Shown: piece by piece, positions 14,718 to 24,439 of the stretch
Numbering within the stretch: the first letter of the stretch is position 1
Layout: each line of letters begins with the position of its first letter
Assembly (NCBI RefSeq): GCF_005234135.1
Contig: NZ_CP039965.1
Coordinates: 992,001 to 1,056,000 of the forward strand
DNA from: Pseudorhodobacter turbinis
GTDB taxonomy: Bacteria; Pseudomonadota; Alphaproteobacteria; Rhodobacterales; Rhodobacteraceae
Direction: 5' to 3'
Length of the DNA: 64,000 nucleotides
Notes under the pieces: generated by a model
Seen by the model: only the letters and a program-made list of their open reading frames with translations
Told to the model about the DNA's origin: nothing
The model's database searches: none
Program-made: the position numbers and the translations under genes

Positions 14718-14884
14718 TTGTGGCCAGAGGGGGCTTTGCATCCGGGGACAGCTTTCACTTTTCAATCATTGGTGCTGCAAAATAGCCGCCCGGCGCGCAA
14801 AAGGCGATAGGGCCTGCTGCCACAGTTGCGTGACTGCATTTGCCTGCCTAAGATGACTTAGGTATCACCTTGGAAAGACACGCA

Positions 14885-16165
14885 ATGTCCCGTCAGGCCC
14901 AACGCCTGTCCCTCACCCAGAAACTGCAACTGAACATGCAGCTTGCCACCTCTATCCGGGTGCTGCATCTCGATGCTACCGGCCTTACCCGCTATCTGGA
15001 GGAAGAAGCCAAGACCAACCCCCATATCACGCTGACGCCCAACGCCCCCGAGGCAACCCCCTGGCTGCCCCGCTGGACCGCAGCGTTTGCCGCCCATAAC
15101 ACGGGGGCCCTGCATGGTGTCGATATGGGCGCGCTGTTGCAAAACCCCGCGCTCGGGCTAATCGCCCATGTCACCCAGCAAATCTCTCAGGTCACACGCA
15201 CCCCGCAGGAACGTGACATCGCGCTCTCCTTCATGCAGGCACTGGAGCCTTCGGGCTGGCTGGGCCGTCCGCTTGGCCCCTTGGCAAAAGAAGCCGGTTG
15301 CAGCCTTGAAGAGGCCGGTCAGGTTCTAGCCCGTTTGCAAGGCATGGAACCCACGGGCCTTTTCGCGCGGTCCCTGTCGGAATGTCTTGTACTGCAAGCC
15401 AAGGAGGCGGACGTCTATGATCGCGTGATGGCCTGCATAATTGAAAATCTGGACCTTTTGGCCGAAGGACGGTTTTCGGCGCTGGCAAAGATATGCGGGG
15501 TGGAACAGGAAGAGATCACCCAACGGCTGCGCATCATCCGCGGCTTTGACCCCAAGCCCGGCGCGCAGTTCGGCATTGTATCCGCCCCCGTACGCGAACC
15601 TGATCTGATGGTCACCCGCAGCAGAGCCGGCTGGCGCGTCAGCATCAACCGCGCGGCCTTGCCCGATGTTACCGTCACCGCGCGCAGCCCCTCTGACCCC
15701 GTGGCCCTGACCAAAGCCCGCGAGTTGCTGCGCGCCGTCAACAGCCGCAGCCAGACCCTGCTGCTAATCGGACAAGAGGTACTGGCCCGTCAGGAGGCGG
15801 TTCTCTCGCTCGGGATGGAGGCGTTGATGCCGATGGGAATGCAGGACGTGGCCGACGCACTTGGCCTGCACATCAGCACCGTCAGCCGTGCTGTGGCGGG
15901 GGTCAGCGTGGATACCCCGCGCGGCACGATCTGGCTGCGGCCGCTCTTTACCGAGGCCGTGGGCGGTGAGGCCGCCGGTGCCATCCGCGCCCATCTGCAA
16001 CGCCTGATCCAGCAAGAAGACACCCGCGCGCCCCTAAGCGATCAGGCGCTGGCCGATGCATTGTCGGAAAAGGCAGGCCCCATTGCACGGCGCACCGTGG
16101 CCAAGTACCGCGGCATGCTCAACATCCCGCCCGCCCATCGCCGCAAGCGCATCAAACTGACGTAA
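14885..16165 (+). CDS. rpoN: RNA polymerase sigma-54 factor
   Basis: The start at 14885 is preferred to 14870 because the protein then begins MSRQAQRLSLTQKLQLN, the usual glutamine-rich region I. At 426 residues it is short for RpoN but has all parts: region I (1-50) for activator response, the core-binding domain (about 85-260), the HTH (DVADALGLHISTVSRAVAG near 325), and the RpoN box ARRTVAKYR near 405 that reads the -24 element. It would direct transcription of nitrogen, C4-dicarboxylate or motility genes together with an AAA+ activator; none of those activators is in the window. Confidence 0.92.
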   Translation: MSRQAQRLSLTQKLQLNMQLATSIRVLHLDATGLTRYLEEEAKTNPHITLTPNAPEATPWLPRWTAAFAAHNTGALHGVDMGALLQNPALGLIAHVTQQISQVTRTPQERDIALSFMQALEPSGWLGRPLGPLAKEAGCSLEEAGQVLARLQGMEPTGLFARSLSECLVLQAKEADVYDRVMACIIENLDLLAEGRFSALAKICGVEQEEITQRLRIIRGFDPKPGAQFGIVSAPVREPDLMVTRSRAGWRVSINRAALPDVTVTARSPSDPVALTKARELLRAVNSRSQTLLLIGQEVLARQEAVLSLGMEALMPMGMQDVADALGLHISTVSRAVAGVSVDTPRGTIWLRPLFTEAVGGEAAGAIRAHLQRLIQQEDTRAPLSDQALADALSEKAGPIARRTVAKYRGMLNIPPAHRRKRIKLT

Positions 16166-16246
16166 CGGGCGGTTTTTCGTCGCAATATGCTGTGCAAACC
16201 GCGCTAAATCGCCCTAAACAGGACCTCGGGCAGGATGAGGCAACGC

Positions 16247-18250
16247 ATGGCGATTTTTCTGGGCGTGGATACCGGCGGCACCTATACGGATGCGGCCCTG
16301 CTGGACACGCAAAACGACCGTATTCTGGGCAAGGCCAAATCCCTGACCACACGCCGCGATCTGTCGCTTGGCATAGGCCGCGCGGTTGATGCTGCCTTGC
16401 AAAGCGCAGGGGTTGCGCCCGCCGATGTGGCGATGGTCTCGCTGTCGACCACCCTTGCCACGAATGCGCTGGTAGAGGGGCAAGGCGGGCGCGTGGCGCT
16501 GGTCTTTATCGGTTTTGAGGATGCCGATCTGGAGCGGGGCGGGCTGGCGGCAGCCTTGGGCGGTGATCCGGTGATCCGCATTGCCGGTGGCCACAACCAC
16601 GCTGGCGCCGAGGCAGCCCCCCTGGACCTGTCCGCGCTAAAGGCCGCCTTGGCCGCACATAACGTCATGGGCTATGCCGTGGCCGCCCATTTCGCCACCC
16701 GCAACCCCACACATGAGCTGGCCGCCCGTGACATGATCCGGCACATAACCGGCCACCCCGTGACCTGCTCACATGAGCTGTCTGCAAACCTGAACGGGCC
16801 GAAACGCGCGTTAACGGCAGTGCTGAACGCTCGCCTGATCGGGATGATCGACCGGCTGGTAACGGCGTGTGAGGGCCATATGGCCCGATCCGGCATCACT
16901 GCGCCTTTGATGGTGGTGCGCGGGGATGGCGCGCTCATATCGGCCGCGATGGTGCGAGAGCGGCCGATTGAGACGATCCTTTCGGGCCCTGCCGCATCCA
17001 TCGTTGGGGCACGCTGGCTGACGGGGGCAAATGATGCATTGGTCGCTGATATTGGCGGCACCACCACCGATATTGCAATGCTGCGGGATGGCCTGCCTGA
17101 AATCGATCCCCTCGGCGCGCGGATCGGCGGGTTTCGCACAATGGTAGAGGCCGTCGCCATGCGCACCAGCGGCCTTGGCGGCGACAGTGAGGCGCATCTG
17201 ATCACCCAAGGGCTGACGGGGGGATTTACCCTTGGCCCGCGCCGGTTGATCCCCGTGGCGCTGCTTGCGGTAGATCATGACGCGGTGGTGCATGACGCGC
17301 TGGACCGCGCGCTGCGGGGCACTGCCGTGGGGGAATATGACGGGCGCTTTGTGGTGCCAATGGGCGGGGAGGCAGAGGGCCTTTCCACGCGCGAGGCCAC
17401 GCTTTTGGCCCGCATCACCGCGCCGATGCCGCTTGCCCACGCGCTGACCTCTCGGTTGGAGGTGGCAGCGTTGGACAGGCTGGTGGCGCGCGGGTTGGTG
17501 ATGCTGTCAGGGGCCACGCCCTCGGATGCCAGCCATGTGCTGGGCGGGCTGGCCGATTGGGACGCTGCGGCAGCAGAAAAGGCACTGACCCTGCTGGCGC
17601 GGCGACGGGGCGGTAACGGGATGCAGGTTGCACCGGATGCCAAGACCATCGCCCAAGCCATCGTGGACCAGCTAACCGAACAAACCGCCACCCACCTGCT
17701 GGAGGCCGCCTTTGCCGAAGACCCCCGCTTTGAAGGCCATGACACCGCCGCCCTCGCCCGCCACAGCCTGCTGCGCGCCGGTCTGGCACAGCATCGCGGC
17801 GTGATAGAAATCTCGGCCCGGCTTGGTGTGCCTGTGGTCGGGCTTGGCGCATCCGCTCCCTATTACTACGGGGCGGTGGGGGTGCGGCTGAGGGCGCAGA
17901 TGATCTTGCCCGAACATGCGGGCGTGGCCAATGCCATCGGCGCCGTGGTGGGGCAGATCAGCCAACGCGCAACGGGGCTGGTCTCTTCGGCTGGTGAGGG
18001 GCAGTACATCGCCCATCTGCCAAGCGGCCCCGAACGTTTTACCAATCGCGACGCCGCACTGGCCGCCATGCAAACCGCCCTGATCGCCGAGGCCACACGC
18101 CGCGCCCGCGCCGCCGGTGCCAATGAGGTGACAGTTACCACAACCCAAGATCTGCACGAAGCCACGGTCGAAGGGCGCACTATGTTCGTTGACGCCACGC
18201 TAACAGCCACGGCATCAGGCCGCCCGCAAATCGCCCATGCCACGCCATAG
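16247..18250 (+). CDS. Hydantoinase/oxoprolinase family protein (HyuA-like)
   Basis: The start at 16247 follows GGATGAGG by seven bases. The 667-residue protein opens with LGVDTGGTYTDAAL, the phosphate-binding loop of the ASKHA-like N-terminal domain, and has SLSTTLATNALVEG and ADIGGTTTDIAMLRDG (near 265) of the hydantoinase A domain. These enzymes hydrolyse 5-oxoproline or hydantoins with ATP, often with a HyuB partner; no HyuB lies next to it, so a single-subunit or unknown role is likely. It reads alone between rpoN and tRNA-Met. Confidence 0.8.
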   Translation: MAIFLGVDTGGTYTDAALLDTQNDRILGKAKSLTTRRDLSLGIGRAVDAALQSAGVAPADVAMVSLSTTLATNALVEGQGGRVALVFIGFEDADLERGGLAAALGGDPVIRIAGGHNHAGAEAAPLDLSALKAALAAHNVMGYAVAAHFATRNPTHELAARDMIRHITGHPVTCSHELSANLNGPKRALTAVLNARLIGMIDRLVTACEGHMARSGITAPLMVVRGDGALISAAMVRERPIETILSGPAASIVGARWLTGANDALVADIGGTTTDIAMLRDGLPEIDPLGARIGGFRTMVEAVAMRTSGLGGDSEAHLITQGLTGGFTLGPRRLIPVALLAVDHDAVVHDALDRALRGTAVGEYDGRFVVPMGGEAEGLSTREATLLARITAPMPLAHALTSRLEVAALDRLVARGLVMLSGATPSDASHVLGGLADWDAAAAEKALTLLARRRGGNGMQVAPDAKTIAQAIVDQLTEQTATHLLEAAFAEDPRFEGHDTAALARHSLLRAGLAQHRGVIEISARLGVPVVGLGASAPYYYGAVGVRLRAQMILPEHAGVANAIGAVVGQISQRATGLVSSAGEGQYIAHLPSGPERFTNRDAALAAMQTALIAEATRRARAAGANEVTVTTTQDLHEATVEGRTMFVDATLTATASGRPQIAHATP

Positions 18251-18325
18251 CTGCCCTTTCCACCCCCCGCGCGCCGATTTCCTCTTGACGGCCCGCGCCA
18301 GCGCCCCTAATCAGCCACTCCAAGT

Positions 18326-18402
18326 GGCGAGGTAGCTCAGCTGGTTAGAGCACACGACTCATAATCGTGGGGTCGGGGGTTCGAGTCCCCCCCTCGCCAC
18401 CA
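18326..18402 (+). tRNA. tRNA-Met (CAT anticodon)
   Basis: A complete cloverleaf can be drawn: acceptor GGCGAGG with CCTCGCC, D-arm GCTC/GAGC, anticodon stem CACGA/TCGTG with loop CTCATAA (anticodon CAT), T-arm GGGGG/CCCCC with TTCGAGT, and an encoded CCA end. The loop and acceptor suit the elongator methionine tRNA. A CAT anticodon also occurs in tRNA-Ile2 and initiator tRNA; the perfect first base pair G-C speaks against the initiator. Confidence 0.93.
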
Positions 18403-18596
18403 CTTTTCTTTCAAATGCCAGCGCCCGTGATTCCCGAGCCCTGCGACAGAATTCTTGGAAAATTTACCCTTGCGTAATTAAACGGCGTCACAAAGAGGGC
18501 GGTGCGGCACCGCTATGGGCCTCGCTTCCAATCTTTATTCACCGCTTTATACTGATGGCAAAGCAAGACCGGTCAACGACGCAAATGAGGCAGAGC

Positions 18597-19586
18597 ATGG
18601 TGGACAAGCGGCAATTCAATATCGTCGCCGTGGGTCAAAGCGGGCGGCTGTCCTATGAGGCGGTCTTGTTGGCGGCAAGCTTGCGCGCGACCAATCCCGA
18701 TTTTACCGGACGCTTGTTTATCGCGGTACCGCAAGCCGGACCGCTTTGGCCGGATGATCCCGCAATTCAAGATCCAGATATTCTGGCGCTCTTGGTGCAA
18801 TTCGGCGCCGAGATCATACCATTCGAAAACAAGATCTTCGGGGCCTCATATCCCTATGGCAACAAGATCGAATGCCTGACCGCCCTGCCGGATGAGCCCT
18901 TTCTTTTTGTCGATACCGATACCGTCTTTACCGGACCGCTGGCATCAGTCGGGTTTGATTTCGCCAAACCTTCGGCCTCGATGAAACGAGAAGGCACCTG
19001 GCCGGTGTTGGAGCTTTACGGCCCCGGCTATACCGAGATTTGGCGCGCGCTTTATGACCGTTTCGGGCTGGATTTCGAAAGCAGCCTCGATACCAGCCAG
19101 CCCGCTGAATACTGGAAACGCTACCTTTACTTCAATGCCGGCTGGTTCTTTCACGAAAGCCCGCAGCGCTTTGGCAAGCGTTTCGCCGAATATGCCCGTG
19201 TGATCCGCGATGATGCCCCCCCCGAGCTGATATGCCAACCGCTAAGCCCGTGGCTCGATCAGGTCGCCCTGCCTTTGGTCATTCACAGTTTTGGCGGCGG
19301 CCGGCCTGGGGATGCGCTGGCGGGGCTGGACGGGGATGTGACCTGCCACTGGCGCACCATGCCGCTGTTTTACGCCCGCGAAAGCGACCACGCGGTAGAG
19401 GTGGTGGAACAAGTCCTTGCACCGAACCCGGTCAAGAAAGTGCTAAAGGAATATCTGCCGTTCAAAAAGATGGTATATCAAGGCAAGGGCCGCGATGTGC
19501 GGGCTTTGTTTGACCGCGATGATCTGCCAAGACGAGAGCAGATGATCCGCAACAAAATTAAGCGCGAGGGGCTTTGGGTCCGCTAA
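18597..19586 (+). CDS. Putative GT-A fold glycosyltransferase
   Basis: TGAGG seven to eleven bases upstream favours the start at 18597 (MVDKRQFNIVAVG); ATGs at 18555 and 18585 are alternatives. The 329-residue protein lacks a signal or membrane helix. It has a Rossmann-like opening (NIVAVGQSGRL), a FLFVDTDTVF segment whose DxD pair would hold a metal and nucleotide sugar, a later YFNAGWFF, and a WLDQVALPLVIH block resembling family 8-like glycosyltransferases. The acceptor is unknown. It follows tRNA-Met and stands alone. I place it with GT-A enzymes by motif order only. Confidence 0.55.
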   Translation: MVDKRQFNIVAVGQSGRLSYEAVLLAASLRATNPDFTGRLFIAVPQAGPLWPDDPAIQDPDILALLVQFGAEIIPFENKIFGASYPYGNKIECLTALPDEPFLFVDTDTVFTGPLASVGFDFAKPSASMKREGTWPVLELYGPGYTEIWRALYDRFGLDFESSLDTSQPAEYWKRYLYFNAGWFFHESPQRFGKRFAEYARVIRDDAPPELICQPLSPWLDQVALPLVIHSFGGGRPGDALAGLDGDVTCHWRTMPLFYARESDHAVEVVEQVLAPNPVKKVLKEYLPFKKMVYQGKGRDVRALFDRDDLPRREQMIRNKIKREGLWVR

Positions 19587-19723
19587 ACCTGATGCAGGCG
19601 CGGGCTGATAGCCTTGTTTCACGCAGCTTTTACAATCCGGGCGTGAATTTTACGTTTTGTCCAATGGACGGCATGCATTGTTTGTGAAATGACGCCCTCT
19701 ACCCAGAATAAAGGACCCTTTTA

Positions 19724-21388
19724 ATGCTACCTGTCGCCTTCCTGATCCACCTCGCCGGGGCCGTTTTGCTTTTGCTCTGGGCGGTTCGCATGGTGCGCAC
19801 GGGGGTGGAACGGGCGCATGGAACGCGGTTGAAGTCCGCCCTGCGCGGGGCAAAGGGCGGCACCCCGCAAATGGCGCTGGTGGGCATGATACTGGCCGTG
19901 GTTTTGCAAAGCTCCACCGCTGTGGGGATCCTGGCGGCAGGCTTTGTGACCTCAGGCATTTTGACGGTTAGCACTGGGATTGCGGCCCTTCTAGGGGCTG
20001 ATCTTGGTTCTGCCCTTGTCGTGAAGATTCTGTCCTTTGATCTGTCGGGCCTGATCCCCTTCCTGCTTTTGGTTGGCGCCACGATGTTTTTGAAATTCGA
20101 GGCGCGCACCGTACGGCAAACCGGACGGATCGTGCTGGGCATCGCCTTTATCCTGCTGTCCTTGCAAATGGTTGGCGACGCGACGGAACCGTTGCGCGAC
20201 TCTGCCTTGATGCCGGGGATGATGGCCTATTTGCAGGGTGACCCCCTGACCGCATTTTTGGCGGCGGCCGTGATTGCATGGGTTGTGCATTCCTCGGTGG
20301 CGACGGTGCTTTTGTTCGTGACCTTTGCCAGCAGCGGGCTGTTACCGCTGGAGGTGGCCGTGCCGATGGTACTGGGTGCCAATCTTGGCGGCGGGATTAT
20401 CGCTGTTTGGCTGACCCGCGGGATGGAGGTGGAGGCCCGCCGTATTCCGCTTGGCAACCTGATCTTTCGCGGCGTGGCTGCGGCGGCCTTGCTGACCGTT
20501 TCGCAAATTATCGCGATACCGATCGCGCTTTTGGGCGGGTCGGAACCGGTGCAGCTGGTCAATTTCCATCTGGCATTTAATCTGGGTCTTTTGCTACTGG
20601 CCTTGCCGCTTGTGCGGCCAATGGCGCGGCTTACAGCGGCTTTGCTGCCTGATCCCACCACCGAATCCGCCACAGACGATGTGGCCCAAGCCGCCAGCAT
20701 GCTTGACCACGCTTCGGTCGACAATCCGCGTGTCGCCCTTGCCAGCGCCAAGCGTGAGCTTTTGCGCATGGGGGAAACGGTCGCCACCATGTACCATCCC
20801 ATAATGGAGCTGATGGACGGTGGCAGCCTTGATAAAATCAAACGCGTCCGCGCTTTGGATGAGCAGGTGAATCGCAAGCATACCGACATCAAGCTGTTCG
20901 TCGCGCAGGTCCAGCGCGGTAACCTGACCGAGGCGGAAGCAAAGCTTGGCAACGACCTGACGGATTTCTCTATTAACCTTGAATATATCGGGGATATCAT
21001 CGCCAAAAGCCTGCTCGGCCTCGCTGAAACCCGTGCCAAGAAAGGCCTGCGTTTCTCACCCGAAGGCTGGACAGAAATGTGCAATCTGCACAGCCGGGTA
21101 GAGGCGAACTTGCAGCTTGCCCTGAATGTTCTGGTGTCGGGCGATGTGGAAAGCGCGCGCCAGTTGGTCAAGGAAAAGGAGATGATGCGCAAGCTGGAAC
21201 GCGAAAGCCATGACCGCCACCTTGAGCGGCTGCGCAATGCCCATTCCGATAGTATCGACACCTCCGACATCCACCTCGAAACCGTGCGCGCATTCAAAGA
21301 GATCAACTCTTTGCTGGTGACGGTGGCCTATCCGATCCTGACGGAAAGCGGGCATCTGCTGGAAAGCCGGTTGGCGCAGCCGAAATAA
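19724..21388 (+). CDS. Na+/phosphate cotransporter family protein with PhoU-like tail
   Basis: AAAGGA before the ATG supports the start. The first 320 residues contain about eight hydrophobic helices and two inverted half-repeats with LQSSTAVGI near residue 63 and WVVHSSVATV near 188, the QSS-type signature of bacterial Na/Pi cotransporters (the second copy carries histidine in place of glutamine). The last 230 residues are soluble and helical like PhoU (NDLTDFSINLEYIGDII). The protein would sit in the inner membrane and import phosphate or a related anion. A LysR gene starts 77 bases downstream but belongs to the fds operon. Confidence 0.85.
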   Translation: MLPVAFLIHLAGAVLLLLWAVRMVRTGVERAHGTRLKSALRGAKGGTPQMALVGMILAVVLQSSTAVGILAAGFVTSGILTVSTGIAALLGADLGSALVVKILSFDLSGLIPFLLLVGATMFLKFEARTVRQTGRIVLGIAFILLSLQMVGDATEPLRDSALMPGMMAYLQGDPLTAFLAAAVIAWVVHSSVATVLLFVTFASSGLLPLEVAVPMVLGANLGGGIIAVWLTRGMEVEARRIPLGNLIFRGVAAAALLTVSQIIAIPIALLGGSEPVQLVNFHLAFNLGLLLLALPLVRPMARLTAALLPDPTTESATDDVAQAASMLDHASVDNPRVALASAKRELLRMGETVATMYHPIMELMDGGSLDKIKRVRALDEQVNRKHTDIKLFVAQVQRGNLTEAEAKLGNDLTDFSINLEYIGDIIAKSLLGLAETRAKKGLRFSPEGWTEMCNLHSRVEANLQLALNVLVSGDVESARQLVKEKEMMRKLERESHDRHLERLRNAHSDSIDTSDIHLETVRAFKEINSLLVTVAYPILTESGHLLESRLAQPK

Positions 21389-21428
21389 CGGCTCTCTTGA
21401 CCGGCGCAGGGGCTTCTTCCATAATTCT

Positions 21429-21451
21429 GATCAAACTTACCGAAATTGATC
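21429..21451. promoter_or_regulatory. Dyad upstream of the LysR gene
   Basis: GATCAA (21429-21434) and TTGATC (21446-21451) are reverse complements separated by 11 bases, 14 bases before the regulator's start. LysR proteins commonly bind such sites to control their own gene. Confidence 0.5.
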
Positions 21452-21464
21452 GGATATCTCGATA

Positions 21465-22373
21465 ATGATCGACAAGCTCGAAATGTTCATCGCCGTCGCC
21501 CGTGAGACGCATTTCGGGCGCGCGGCGCAAAGCCTGAATATCTCCCAGCCCTCGCTCTCGGCGGGGATCAAGCAGCTGGAAGAACAGTTGGGCGTGCAGC
21601 TTGTTTTTCGCGGCTCCCGCTTTGGCGGGTTGACCCCCGAGGGGCAAACCGCGCTGGTCTGGGCACAGCGCATCACCGGCGATGCCCGCCAGTTCCGCGA
21701 AGAAATGCGCATCAAGCGCAACGGCCTTTCGGGGGAGTTGCGCCTTGCCGTTATCCCGACGGCACTAACATGGGCCGCGCGGCTGTCGTCAAAGTTCACC
21801 AAGCGCAACCCCAAGGTCCATTTCACCATTCTGTCAAGCACCTCGCGCGAGATCCTTACCCTACTGGACGGATTTGAGGTGGATGCAGGCATTTCCTACC
21901 TTGATAATGAGCCCTTGGGCCGTGTGCATACGGCACCGCTTTATGATGAAAGCTATGTTTTGCTGTGCCGCCACGACTCTCCTTTTGCCAGTAAAGCGGA
22001 GGTCGGCTGGTCCGAACTAAAAGACGAAACTCTGGCACTGTTGACCCCCGACATGCAGAACCGCCGTATCATCAACCAGATCTTCGCCGAGCATGATATT
22101 TCGCCCACAACCCGCATTGAATCCAATTCCATCATCGCATTGACTGCAAGCGTGGAAACGGGGCGCTGTATGACGATACTTTCGGCCGATATTGCACGGT
22201 TTTTAACCACCGGCAAAAAGCTGGTCCTTGTCCCGATGTCGGATGCCCGCAGGCGGCATTCGGTGGGGTTGATCGTTCCCCACCGCGAACCGCGCAGCCC
22301 TGTGATTGACGCGCTGCTGACCTCGGCGCGCAAGCTTTCAGAGGCAGATCAATCAGGAATCCTGATCGGTTAA
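21465..22373 (+). CDS. fdsR: LysR-family regulator of the formate dehydrogenase operon
   Basis: This 302-residue protein has the LysR winged helix at residues 1-60 (HFGRAAQSLNISQPSLSAGIKQLE) and a two-lobed effector-binding domain after residue 90. It reads in the same direction as the fds genes and ends 66 bases before fdsG; by position it should control them, with formate or a related anion as the likely effector. That link is inferred from position and from the palindromes flanking it. The C-terminal codons contain the palindrome ATCAGGA-A-TCCTGAT (22352-22366). Confidence 0.8.
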   Translation: MIDKLEMFIAVARETHFGRAAQSLNISQPSLSAGIKQLEEQLGVQLVFRGSRFGGLTPEGQTALVWAQRITGDARQFREEMRIKRNGLSGELRLAVIPTALTWAARLSSKFTKRNPKVHFTILSSTSREILTLLDGFEVDAGISYLDNEPLGRVHTAPLYDESYVLLCRHDSPFASKAEVGWSELKDETLALLTPDMQNRRIINQIFAEHDISPTTRIESNSIIALTASVETGRCMTILSADIARFLTTGKKLVLVPMSDARRRHSVGLIVPHREPRSPVIDALLTSARKLSEADQSGILIG

Positions 22374-22413
22374 CGGAATTTCATTATTGATTTCCGTATG
22401 AGGAACGGAATTC
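22373..22413. promoter_or_regulatory. Operator-promoter candidate of the fds operon
   Basis: ACGGAA (22373-22378) and TTCCGT (22392-22397) form a dyad with 13 bases between them, and a third ACGGAAT follows at 22405. The spacing suits a LysR-type dimer pair at the fdsG promoter. The site begins at the last base of the regulator stop codon. Confidence 0.55.
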
Positions 22414-22439
22414 TATGGGGCAAAGAAGGAAACTTTGCC

Positions 22440-22916
22440 ATGCCCGCAGTCTCGCCAGCCCCGGATCAGACCGAAATCAGCGATATCATCGCATCCCATA
22501 CCCATCTCGAAGGCCCCATGCTGCCTATTTTGCATGCGCTTCAAGAACGATACGGCTGCATCCCCCAAGGCGCAGAGGCCCTGATTGCCACAGCGCTCAA
22601 TATCACCAAAGCCGAAGTGCATGGGGTGGTCTCCTTCTATCATGATTTCCGCGAGGAACCGACGGGTCGGCATGTGATCAAGATTTGTCGGGCCGAGGCC
22701 TGTAAATCCGTGGGCGCAGATGCTTTGGCGGCCTCGACATTGGCCAAGCTGGGGCTGGACTGGCACGGCACGACCGCGAACGGCGCGGTCACGATAGAGC
22801 CGGTCTATTGCCTCGGGCTTTGCGCCTGCGGGCCTGCCGCGATGGTCGACAACAAGGTTGTGGCAAGGGTCGATGATGCCCGAATGGCCGCCCTCTTGCA
22901 GGAGGCTGGCGCATGA
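22440..22916 (+). CDS. fdsG: NAD-dependent formate dehydrogenase gamma subunit
   Basis: The start at 22440 (MPAVSPAPDQ) has AAGGAAA upstream and gives the usual length of 158 residues; an upstream frame start at 22398 adds 14 unlikely residues. The protein is a NuoE-type thioredoxin-like [2Fe-2S] subunit: CRAEACKS and CLGLCACGPA supply the four cysteine ligands. It passes electrons between the large subunit clusters and FMN in FdsB. Its stop overlaps the fdsB ATG. The gene order fdsG, B, A, C, D matches the cytosolic, oxygen-tolerant enzyme of Cupriavidus and Rhodobacter. Confidence 0.93.
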   Translation: MPAVSPAPDQTEISDIIASHTHLEGPMLPILHALQERYGCIPQGAEALIATALNITKAEVHGVVSFYHDFREEPTGRHVIKICRAEACKSVGADALAASTLAKLGLDWHGTTANGAVTIEPVYCLGLCACGPAAMVDNKVVARVDDARMAALLQEAGA

Positions 22917-24439
22917 AGATTTTCCTCCCCCTCGACAGCGTAGCCAAGGCGCTTGGCGCGGATGATCTGGCCACGGCCATCACCAAAGAGGCGGCACAAC
23001 GCGGCATCGAGGTGACGCTGGTGCGCAACGGATCGCGCGGGATGGTCTGGCTGGAACCTTTGGCCGAGGTTGTGATTGACGGTGTCCGCCACGGCTTTGG
23101 CCCGATGGAGCCGGGCGATGTTGCGGGGCTTTTTGGTAATCTCTCCGCGCACCCCAAGGCCTTGGGGCCGGTGGATGACCTGCCTTGGATGCAGCGCCAG
23201 ACGCGGCTGACCTTTGCACGCGTCGGGGTGATCGACCCGCTGGACTTGGCTGATTATGAGGCCCACGGTGGGCTTGCGGGCCTGCGTCGCGCGGCCAACA
23301 TGAGCAACGAGGAGATCGTCGCCGAGGTCACGACCAGCGGCTTGCGCGGTCGTGGCGGTGCGGGCTTTCCGACCGGCATCAAGTGGAACACGGTTCTGGG
23401 CGCAAAAGCCCCGCAGAAATACATTGTCTGCAATGCCGATGAGGGCGACAGCGGCACCTTTGCCGACCGGATGCTGATGGAGGGCGACCCCTTTACCTTG
23501 ATCGAGGGCATGGCGATTGCGGGCCTCGGCGTGGGGGCGACCAAGGGCTATGTCTATATGCGCAGCGAGTATCCCGATGCGGTCGCGGTTATGCAGGCCG
23601 CCGTACAGATTGCGCGCGCAAAGGGCGTGCTTGGCGCGGATGTTCTGGGGTCCGGCCACGCCTTTGATATGGAGGTTCGCGTCGGTGCTGGCGCCTATGT
23701 CTGCGGTGAGGAAACCTCGCTGCTGAACTCGCTTGAGGGCAAGCGCGGCGTGGTGCGCGCCAAGCCACCGCTGCCCGCGCTTGAAGGGTTTCTTGGTCGC
23801 CCGACCGTGGTCAATAACGTCATCAGCCTTGCCACCGTTCCCGTGATATTCGAGCGAGGCGCACAGGCCTATGCCGATTTCGGGCTTGGCCGGTCGCGCG
23901 GCACGGTCACGCTGCAAATCGCCGGCAATGTAAAGCAGGGCGGTTTGTTCGAGACCGCCTTTGGCATGACGCTGGGCGAGGCAGTGGATGTGATCGGGGG
24001 CGGTACGGCCTCGGGTCGTCCGGTCAAGGCGGTGCAGGTCGGCGGGCCATTGGGTGCCTATATGCCCCGCGAAAAGTTTGAGACCGCCATCTGCTATGAG
24101 GCATTTGACCAGCAGGGCGGCCTGATCGGCCATGCGGGGCTGGTGATCTTTGATGACAGTACGGACATGCTGGATATGGCGCGTTTCGCGATGGAATTCT
24201 GCGCAATCGAATCTTGCGGGAAATGCACGCCTTGCCGGATTGGTTCCGTTCGCGGGGTCGAAACCCTTGACCGTATCCGCCAAGGCGATACCGGCGCGGT
24301 AGCGCTGCTGACCGATCTTTGTGAAACGATGAAGGATGGCTCTCTTTGCGCGCTTGGGGGCTTTACCCCCTTTCCCGTTATGTCCGCCCTTACGCATTTC
24401 CCTGACGACTTCGCGACCCAAAAGGAGGCCGCCGAATGA
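22913..24439 (+). CDS. fdsB: NAD-dependent formate dehydrogenase beta subunit (diaphorase)
   Basis: This 508-residue NuoF-type subunit has an N-terminal thioredoxin-like extension (1-110). The GLRGRGGAGFPTGIKW loop near residue 145 binds NADH and FMN, EDEGDSGTF-like and CGEETSLLNSLEG motifs follow, and ESCGKCTPCRIG near 430 holds a [4Fe-4S] cluster. FMN here transfers electrons from formate oxidation to NAD+. Its start overlaps fdsG, and its stop overlaps fdsA by four bases. The diaphorase and the [2Fe-2S] subunit would form a dimer attached to FdsA. Confidence 0.93.
   Translation: MKIFLPLDSVAKALGADDLATAITKEAAQRGIEVTLVRNGSRGMVWLEPLAEVVIDGVRHGFGPMEPGDVAGLFGNLSAHPKALGPVDDLPWMQRQTRLTFARVGVIDPLDLADYEAHGGLAGLRRAANMSNEEIVAEVTTSGLRGRGGAGFPTGIKWNTVLGAKAPQKYIVCNADEGDSGTFADRMLMEGDPFTLIEGMAIAGLGVGATKGYVYMRSEYPDAVAVMQAAVQIARAKGVLGADVLGSGHAFDMEVRVGAGAYVCGEETSLLNSLEGKRGVVRAKPPLPALEGFLGRPTVVNNVISLATVPVIFERGAQAYADFGLGRSRGTVTLQIAGNVKQGGLFETAFGMTLGEAVDVIGGGTASGRPVKAVQVGGPLGAYMPREKFETAICYEAFDQQGGLIGHAGLVIFDDSTDMLDMARFAMEFCAIESCGKCTPCRIGSVRGVETLDRIRQGDTGAVALLTDLCETMKDGSLCALGGFTPFPVMSALTHFPDDFATQKEAAE

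Noticed and set aside
22805..24421. Long reading frame antisense to fdsG and fdsB (538 codons)
   Set aside because: High GC third positions create long shadows; the forward frame has clear Fe-S and FMN motifs.
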